Positions 58,117 through 64,000 of a DNA stretch of 64,000 bases are shown piece by piece; position 1 is the first letter of the stretch, and each line of letters opens with the position of its first letter. This DNA comes from Geomonas agri. GTDB taxonomy: Bacteria > Desulfobacterota > Desulfuromonadia > Geobacterales > Geobacteraceae. The stretch lies in assembly GCF_020179605.1 (NCBI RefSeq), contig NZ_JAINZO010000002.1, positions 1,054,001 through 1,118,000 of the forward strand, in the 5' to 3' direction. The notes under the pieces were generated by a model, which saw nothing but the letters and a program-made list of their open reading frames with translations, searched no databases and was not told the DNA's origin. The position numbers and the translations under genes are program-made.

Positions 58117-59753
58117 GGGTGCTCGCTCCCTGGTCCACGGTGCGGGGGCGTCTTTTGATGCTCGCGATCGGCATCGAGGCGCTGATGCTGTGCGTGATGG
58201 TGTTCAACAGCTTGCGGCTGCTGCACGGCGCCATGACCAGGCAGGCCCGGTGGCAGGCGGAGCAGATCTCGCCGGTTCTGATCGCCGCCCTCACTGCGCC
58301 GCTCGCGCAGCAGGATTTCGCCACCGTCCAGGCGGTCATCGACGAGAGCCGACGGGCCGGCGGGGTGAAATACATCGCCATCCTGGACAGCGCCGGGACC
58401 AGGGTCGCCTCCAGCGGCTGGGGGAGCAACCAGGCGCTTCCCCAGCCCAGCACGAGCTTCCAGCTGTTCCAGGGTGGCAGGGACCCGCGCTACGACGTGC
58501 GCGTCCCCATCGTACAGACGGGGCAGCCTCTGGGCACCCTCCAGTTCGGCCTGGACCTTTCGCAGATCGTCGCCGCGCGGCACCTGTTGCTGCTGCAGGG
58601 GGGCACCATCGCCACGCTGGAAGTGATCCTCTCCACGGTAATTCTGACCTTGCTGGGATACTGGCTTACCAGGCACCTGGCCTCGCTGACCAGGGCAAGC
58701 CTGGAGGTCGCTCAAGGGAACCTGACGCCGGCGCCGGTGCGGGAGGGGCATGATGACGTGGGACGGCTGGGGGCTGCGTTCAACACGATGTCCCGGGCCA
58801 TCTCGGAGCGGGTGCGGGAACTGACCGCGGCCAAGGAGGCGCTGCAGCAACGCGCAGCCGAACTCGAAAACCTGAACCTGACCCTCGAGTCGCGGGTGCA
58901 GGAAGAGGTTGCGAAGAACCGGGAGAAGGACAATTACCTGACCCAGCAGGAGAAGATGGCCTCCATCGGGCAGCTCGCTGCCGGCGTCGCCCACGAAATC
59001 AACAACCCGATGGGCTTTATCACCAGCAATCTCTCCACCCTCGAAAAGTACCTGCGGCGCCTGCAGGAGTTCATTGCGGCGCAGGAAGAGGCGCTCAGGG
59101 AGGGAGGGGGTGAAGCGGCCTCAGAGTCCCTGGCGCAGACACGCAGGCAGCTGAAGATCGACCACATCCTCGCCGACGGCAAGCAACTGATCGCCGAATC
59201 CCTGGATGGGGGCGTGCGTGTGCAGCATATCGTTCAGAACCTGAAGAACTTTTCCCGTGTGGACCAGCTCCAATACTCGCTGGTCGACCTGAACGAATGC
59301 CTCGAGACCACCATCAGCATCGCCTGGAACGAGATCAAGTACGTCGCCACCCTGAGACGGGAGTTCGGGGTGCTCCCCCTCGTCAGCTGCTACCCGCAGC
59401 AGTTGAACCAGGTATTTCTCAACCTGCTGGTCAACGCCTCCCAGGCCATCGAACATGCCGGGGAGATCGTGGTGCGCACCTGGAGCGAAGCTGGGAACGT
59501 CTTCGTCTCCGTGAGCGATACCGGCCAGGGGATCGCACCGGAGGTCATCAACCGGATCTTCGAGCCGTTCTTCACCACCAAGGAGGTGGGGAAGGGGACC
59601 GGACTGGGGCTGTCGATCAGTTACGACATCATCCGGAAACACAACGGCGAGATCACCGTGGAAAGCACCCCCGGCCTGGGCACAACGTTCAAGATCATGC
59701 TGCCCGTGGGGCATCCCGAAGGTGGAGAACAGCAGGGCGCGGGCGCGGTGTAA
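58113..59753 (+). CDS. membrane sensor histidine kinase partnered with the PhnD-like protein (546 aa)
   Basis: ATG 58,113 overlaps the upstream TGA (ATGA). A membrane helix at about 11-33, an external region at about 34-165, a second helix at about 168-192, HAMP at about 195-245 and a coiled coil precede the phospho-acceptor His in AAGVAHEINNPMGFI (about 293). The ATPase domain has the N box LNQVFLNLLVNASQAI and G boxes DTGQGIAP and GKGTGLGLSIS. The kinase core is very like that of the kinase at 62,943. No response regulator is on its strand; the nearest (59,820) is convergent. Confidence 0.93.
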   Translation: MRVLAPWSTVRGRLLMLAIGIEALMLCVMVFNSLRLLHGAMTRQARWQAEQISPVLIAALTAPLAQQDFATVQAVIDESRRAGGVKYIAILDSAGTRVASSGWGSNQALPQPSTSFQLFQGGRDPRYDVRVPIVQTGQPLGTLQFGLDLSQIVAARHLLLLQGGTIATLEVILSTVILTLLGYWLTRHLASLTRASLEVAQGNLTPAPVREGHDDVGRLGAAFNTMSRAISERVRELTAAKEALQQRAAELENLNLTLESRVQEEVAKNREKDNYLTQQEKMASIGQLAAGVAHEINNPMGFITSNLSTLEKYLRRLQEFIAAQEEALREGGGEAASESLAQTRRQLKIDHILADGKQLIAESLDGGVRVQHIVQNLKNFSRVDQLQYSLVDLNECLETTISIAWNEIKYVATLRREFGVLPLVSCYPQQLNQVFLNLLVNASQAIEHAGEIVVRTWSEAGNVFVSVSDTGQGIAPEVINRIFEPFFTTKEVGKGTGLGLSISYDIIRKHNGEITVESTPGLGTTFKIMLPVGHPEGGEQQGAGAV

Positions 59754-59819
59754 CGGTGACGGTGCAGGGGGGGCGGAAGGGACGGAGCCGGTGGCGGGCA
59801 CCGGCCGACTCCGCGTGGT

Positions 59820-60392
59820 CTAACGCTGCTGGTTGCACTGGGCGATGATACCGTCGATCTCCTCCTGGGAAATCTCGTCGATCCTGATGGCGCCGTCGAC
59901 CTCCCGGCGCAATTGCGAGATACCGGGGTAGTTCTTCTCCAGGTACTTGAGCTCCTGCGACTGGTGTTTCACCGTCTTCAACAGTCGCCGGTTTTCCTCT
60001 TCCAGGTAGTATTTCTCCAGCGCGCTCTTCAGCGCCAACTTCAGTTCCGTGTCGTTCCATGGCTTGGTGAAGAAACGGTAGATCTCGCCGCTGTTCACCG
60101 CCCGCATGGTGGCCTCGATGCTGGCATGGCCGGTCAGCATGATGCGCACCGTCTCCGGGTACAGCTCCTTCACGATCCCCAGGAACTCCGCACCGTCCAT
60201 CCCCGGCATCTTCTCGTCCGAGATCACCACCTTGAAACGGCGCCGCGTCATCAGCTCGAGCGCCTCTTTCGCACCCGGGGCCCCCTGGATCAGGTAGGGC
60301 TCCTCGTCCAGCCCCCGCATCAGGGCCGAGATCACGTGCGGCTCGTCATCTACGATCAATATGCTGTGTTCGCCTTCTCCCGGCGTAGACAT
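59820..60392 (-). CDS. response regulator with helical C-terminal tail (190 aa)
   Basis: Receiver domain at about 10-125: acidic pair in LIVDDEPH, phospho-Asp in VVISDEKMPGMDG (about 60), Thr/Ser in MLTGHAS, Lys in RFFTKPWNDTEL. The KPWND form is typical of the RpfG-type receiver clade. No output domain follows, only a charged helical tail (EEENRRLLKTVKHQ and EISQEEIDGIIAQC). It may act by protein contact or as a phosphorelay intermediate. It is the last gene of the minus-strand signalling operon, 122 bases after the HD-GYP gene. Confidence 0.9.
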   Translation of the reverse strand: MSTPGEGEHSILIVDDEPHVISALMRGLDEEPYLIQGAPGAKEALELMTRRRFKVVISDEKMPGMDGAEFLGIVKELYPETVRIMLTGHASIEATMRAVNSGEIYRFFTKPWNDTELKLALKSALEKYYLEEENRRLLKTVKHQSQELKYLEKNYPGISQLRREVDGAIRIDEISQEEIDGIIAQCNQQR

Positions 60393-60514
60393 GATTCACC
60401 TCGCAGCGGGCCCGGCGTTGTCGCCGCGGCCCCGTATTTTTTATCTGCTCGCCCGGGGGAGCAGGGCCTCAGCAGACCAGCTTCGGCACCATGCGCCCCT
60501 TGTGCTGTACTCCA

Positions 60515-62095
60515 TCATTTGCGCCGCTCTTCGACCACCCATACCCCGCAGGAGGGCGGGTCGATCCGGTAGTAGCGCAGAACCGCGTCGATAGTGCCGC
60601 TGTTCAGCACCGTTCCTTCGGTCAGGAGCAACAGCCCCGTGCCGCTGTAGAGGTTGCGGGTGAGCTTCATCCCCTCCGCAAGCCGGTCGGGTGCAACTTC
60701 CTGTTCGGCTACCGGGACGCTGGCCGTAAACCGGGCCGCACTCCCCTCGCTCCCCCCGCTCCCCCCGGAGGGGGCCCAGCTGACGAAGATCCCTCCCGCG
60801 GGTGGGTCCACCTGGTAGGCCCGACCGACCGCCATGATGTGCCCGGCATCGAGCACCGTGCCGCGCTCCAGGACCAGGGCCCCCGACGCGGTGTGCAGAT
60901 CCCGGGTCACCGTCATCCCCTCCAGGAGCTGCTTGGGGCGCAGTTCCTTCTCGGCAACCTCGGCGCGGCGCGAGTAGGTGGGGAGGTACAGGTCTCGCAC
61001 GTGCCGCTCAACGACCGGGAAGATCTCGGGGTCGAGCCCGCGCCCCAGCTCCTTCTCCATGCGCGCCAAGAGCGCGGCGAGCGGGTCGTCCCCGCCCTGC
61101 TCGGTCAGCTCGCGGTCCACGAAGTCGGCCATGGCGATGATCCGTGCGCCGAGCGGGATCTCGTCCCCCGCCAGCGCATCGGGGAAGCCGCTGCCGTCGT
61201 AGCGCTCGTGGTGGTGCCGGATCAGGACCCCGGCTTCGCGCAGTTCCTCGACCGCGTCCAGAGTGGCCTGGCCGCGCACCGCGTGCTGCAGGAAGATGCC
61301 CAGCTCCTCCCGGTTCATGGCGGACATCCGCTTTTGCAGGATGTCCTGGCTGATGCCGATCACCCCGACGTCGTGCAGAAGCGCGGCCGTACGCACGGTC
61401 TCGATCTCGTGGTCGGGGAGTTTGAGATCGCGGGCGATCCTGACGCAGAGCTCGGTGACGTTCCTGGTGTGCTCCTGCAGCCGGCTGGAGTGGAGTTCGA
61501 TGAGGCGCGAGAAGGCGAGGATGGTCTCGCGGAAGGAGTGGGTCACGCGGCGGTTGCGCTCCTTGAGCTCCTCATTCTGGCGCCTGATGGTCGCCGTCTG
61601 GTCCAGAACCCGGCTCTTCAGGTTGTCGTTCCAGGCGGAGAGTTCCCTGTTCTGCTGCTCCACCAGCGCGGTGAGGCGTCTGTTCTCCTGGACCAGGTGG
61701 TACTGCTCGACCCCCTCGCGGATAGTGCGCACCAGTACCTCGTCGTCCCAGGGCTTCAAGAGGTAGCGCGACGCCCCCCCCTTGTTGATGGCGTCCACGG
61801 TGGCCGCCATGTCGGCGTAGCCGGTGAGCACCATGCGCACCGCATCGGGCGCCAGGGTCTTCGCCTGTTCCAGGAACTGGGCGCCAGTCATGCCGGGCAT
61901 GCGCTGGTCCGACAGGATGAGGGCCACGTCCGGGTGGGCGGTAAGCTGCTCCAGTCCTTCAGCCCCCGATACCGCACGCAGCACCTCCAGTTCCAGCTCC
62001 TGTTCCAGGAGGAGCCGCGCAATAGAGCGGGTGATATTCTCCTCGTCGTCGACCAGGAGCACTTTGTGGGGTTCGCTTTGCGACAGTTTGTCCAT
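60515..62095 (-). CDS. response regulator with HD-GYP domain and duplicated C-terminal module (526 aa)
   Basis: ATG 62,095 after AAAGGA. A receiver at about 10-130 (LLVDDEEN; LILSDQRMPGMTG; YLLKPWDDE) and a coiled coil at about 135-185 lead into the HD-GYP domain at about 188-385: HDVGVIGISQDIL, HHHERYDGSGFP and MADFVDRE. Metal ligands look intact, though HDIGK is HDVGV and GYP is GFP. It should degrade c-di-GMP when phosphorylated, as in RpfG. Two homologous segments at about 398-455 and 468-523 (LLEGMTVTRDL...GTVLDAGHIMAVG and LAEGMKLTRNL...GTVLNSGTIDAVL) follow; they resemble PilZ-unrelated repeats seen after some HD-GYP domains, function unknown. Confidence 0.9.
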   Translation of the reverse strand: MDKLSQSEPHKVLLVDDEENITRSIARLLLEQELELEVLRAVSGAEGLEQLTAHPDVALILSDQRMPGMTGAQFLEQAKTLAPDAVRMVLTGYADMAATVDAINKGGASRYLLKPWDDEVLVRTIREGVEQYHLVQENRRLTALVEQQNRELSAWNDNLKSRVLDQTATIRRQNEELKERNRRVTHSFRETILAFSRLIELHSSRLQEHTRNVTELCVRIARDLKLPDHEIETVRTAALLHDVGVIGISQDILQKRMSAMNREELGIFLQHAVRGQATLDAVEELREAGVLIRHHHERYDGSGFPDALAGDEIPLGARIIAMADFVDRELTEQGGDDPLAALLARMEKELGRGLDPEIFPVVERHVRDLYLPTYSRRAEVAEKELRPKQLLEGMTVTRDLHTASGALVLERGTVLDAGHIMAVGRAYQVDPPAGGIFVSWAPSGGSGGSEGSAARFTASVPVAEQEVAPDRLAEGMKLTRNLYSGTGLLLLTEGTVLNSGTIDAVLRYYRIDPPSCGVWVVEERRK

Positions 62096-62137
62096 GTCCT
62101 TCGTCCTTTATGGCAATCTCGTGGGGTCGGCGGTCCT

Positions 62138-62942
62138 TCAGGGCCCCGGCACAATGGTGATGAGGAGTTCTCCCTCTTCCTGGTTGAGCGGGACCGCCTC
62201 CAGTTTGAGCTGCGCCCCCCCGGCCTGCAGGGTCCCGCCCCCGGGGGGCAGCCGGCCGAACTCTGCGGCTAGTTGCGCCAACTGCGGCGGCAGGGCCTCG
62301 GCGAGCCGTTTCCCGACCAGCTCGTGGCACCCCACCTGGAGCAGGTGTGCTGCCTCCCGGTTCATCTGCAGCACGGTGCCGTCGCCGTCCAGGGTCAGCA
62401 CCCCCAGGGGGAGGTAGTCCAGGGCGACTGCAGCGTGCAAGAGCGAGCCGTACTCCTGCATGAAGCCGCAGCTGCACGCCCTCGCCCGTAGCCGCAGGTC
62501 GGCGTTCAGCTCGCGCAGTTCCTCGTTCTTGCGTCGCAACTCCTCGGCCAACTGCTCGTTGCGGCGCTGCATCTCGAAGTGTTCCAGCGCCTTCGCCACC
62601 GTCATCCTCAGCTCGTCGTCGTTCCAGGGCTTGGGGATGAACTTGTAGATCTTCCCCTCGTTGATGGCCGCCACCACCGCGGCGGTATCGGCGTAGCCGG
62701 AGAGGACGATCCTGATGGTCTCGGGGTGCCGCGTGCACACATCCTTGAGAAACTCCACGCCGTTCATCCCGGGCATGCGGAAGTCGGAGATGACCACCTG
62801 GACTTGGGGGGATTCCTCGAGCAGCAGCAGCCCCTCCTCGCCTGAGGCCGCGGTGAGGATTTCGTACTCTTCGTCCAGGAAGATCCGCTCCAGGGCGCGT
62901 AGCACGTTGCGTTCGTCGTCGACGCACAGTATCCGAGTCTGG

Positions 62943-62950
<8 letters not shown>
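62138..62950 (-). CDS. response regulator with C-terminal PAS-like domain (270 aa)
   Basis: ATG 62,950 overlaps the end of the upstream kinase gene by eight bases. Receiver at about 5-120: LCVDDERN, phospho-Asp in VVISDFRMPGMNG (about 54), and FIPKPWNDDEL. A coiled coil (RRNEQLAEELRRKNEELREL) follows, then a PAS-like domain at about 170-265 (ALDYLPLGVLTLDGDGTVLQ). No DNA-binding or enzymatic output is present. The PAS-like part may sense a small ligand or pair with other signalling proteins. Confidence 0.88.

Positions 62951-64000
<1,050 letters not shown>

Noticed and set aside
60393-60514. CTGCTC/GAGCAG hairpin between two response regulator genes as a terminator
   Set aside because: Short stem, no T run in the direction of transcription; evidence too weak to call.
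60491-62272. 593-codon plus-strand frame opposite the HD-GYP regulator
   Set aside because: Antisense shadow; covers parts of two genes and lacks any domain.

Overview
The window reads as chromosomal DNA of a Geobacter-like member of the Desulfuromonadales. This is an inference from gene content rather than a database match: high GC, secreted proteins with CxxCH haem motifs, futalosine-type menaquinone genes, two DUF507 genes beside groESL, a PrkA/YeaH/SpoVR block, many two-component and c-di-GMP proteins, and scattered G/C-rich intergenic palindromes. Gene density is high, and most genes have clear Shine-Dalgarno sites. I saw no tRNA, rRNA, CRISPR array, insertion sequence or prophage.

Layout. 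(1) 1-11,000: a minus-strand operon of four secreted DUF11-type proteins ending in a 2,260-residue protein with an OmpA-like domain and a predicted outer-membrane barrel. It lies behind a GEMM-I (cyclic dinucleotide) riboswitch and an intrinsic terminator. A monohaem lipoprotein gene is upstream. (2) 12,190-18,475: late menaquinone genes (ubiD-like, mqnP, ubiX-like, mqnE, mqnC) and hisC. (3) 18,630-26,050: RNase D, a DUF72 protein, a small membrane protein, rsmE/prmA, a kinase-pyrophosphorylase, an orphan response regulator and a DegP protease. (4) 26,179-30,444: an RNase Z-like protein, a probable 6S RNA with its own promoter and terminator, two DUF507 genes, and CIRCE-controlled groES-groEL. 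(5) 30,624-34,389: a HEAT-repeat protein and an HD-GYP protein that appear to share an N-terminal module, then a lipoprotein. (6) 34,763-42,308: prkA, yeaH-like, spoVR-like and a second, diverged PrkA-like ATPase. (7) 42,399-54,700: a chemotaxis receptor, a QueG-like ferredoxin protein, sucCD, two small secreted proteins, exported MsrB and MsrA, PolX, an EVE protein and aminopeptidase N. (8) 54,927-64,000: a haem/CopD/cytochrome-b5-like fusion, a diguanylate cyclase, and a sensory cluster (PhnD-like binding protein, two related histidine kinases, three response regulators, one with HD-GYP).

Themes. Cyclic-dinucleotide signalling recurs: one riboswitch, one GGDEF enzyme with the canonical Asp and an intact I-site, and two HD-GYP proteins. 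The strongest candidate for an undescribed system is the riboswitch-controlled DUF11/OmpA/barrel operon. Its three larger products share a short motif just after the signal peptide, which suggests a jointly assembled cell-surface structure switched by a nucleotide second messenger.
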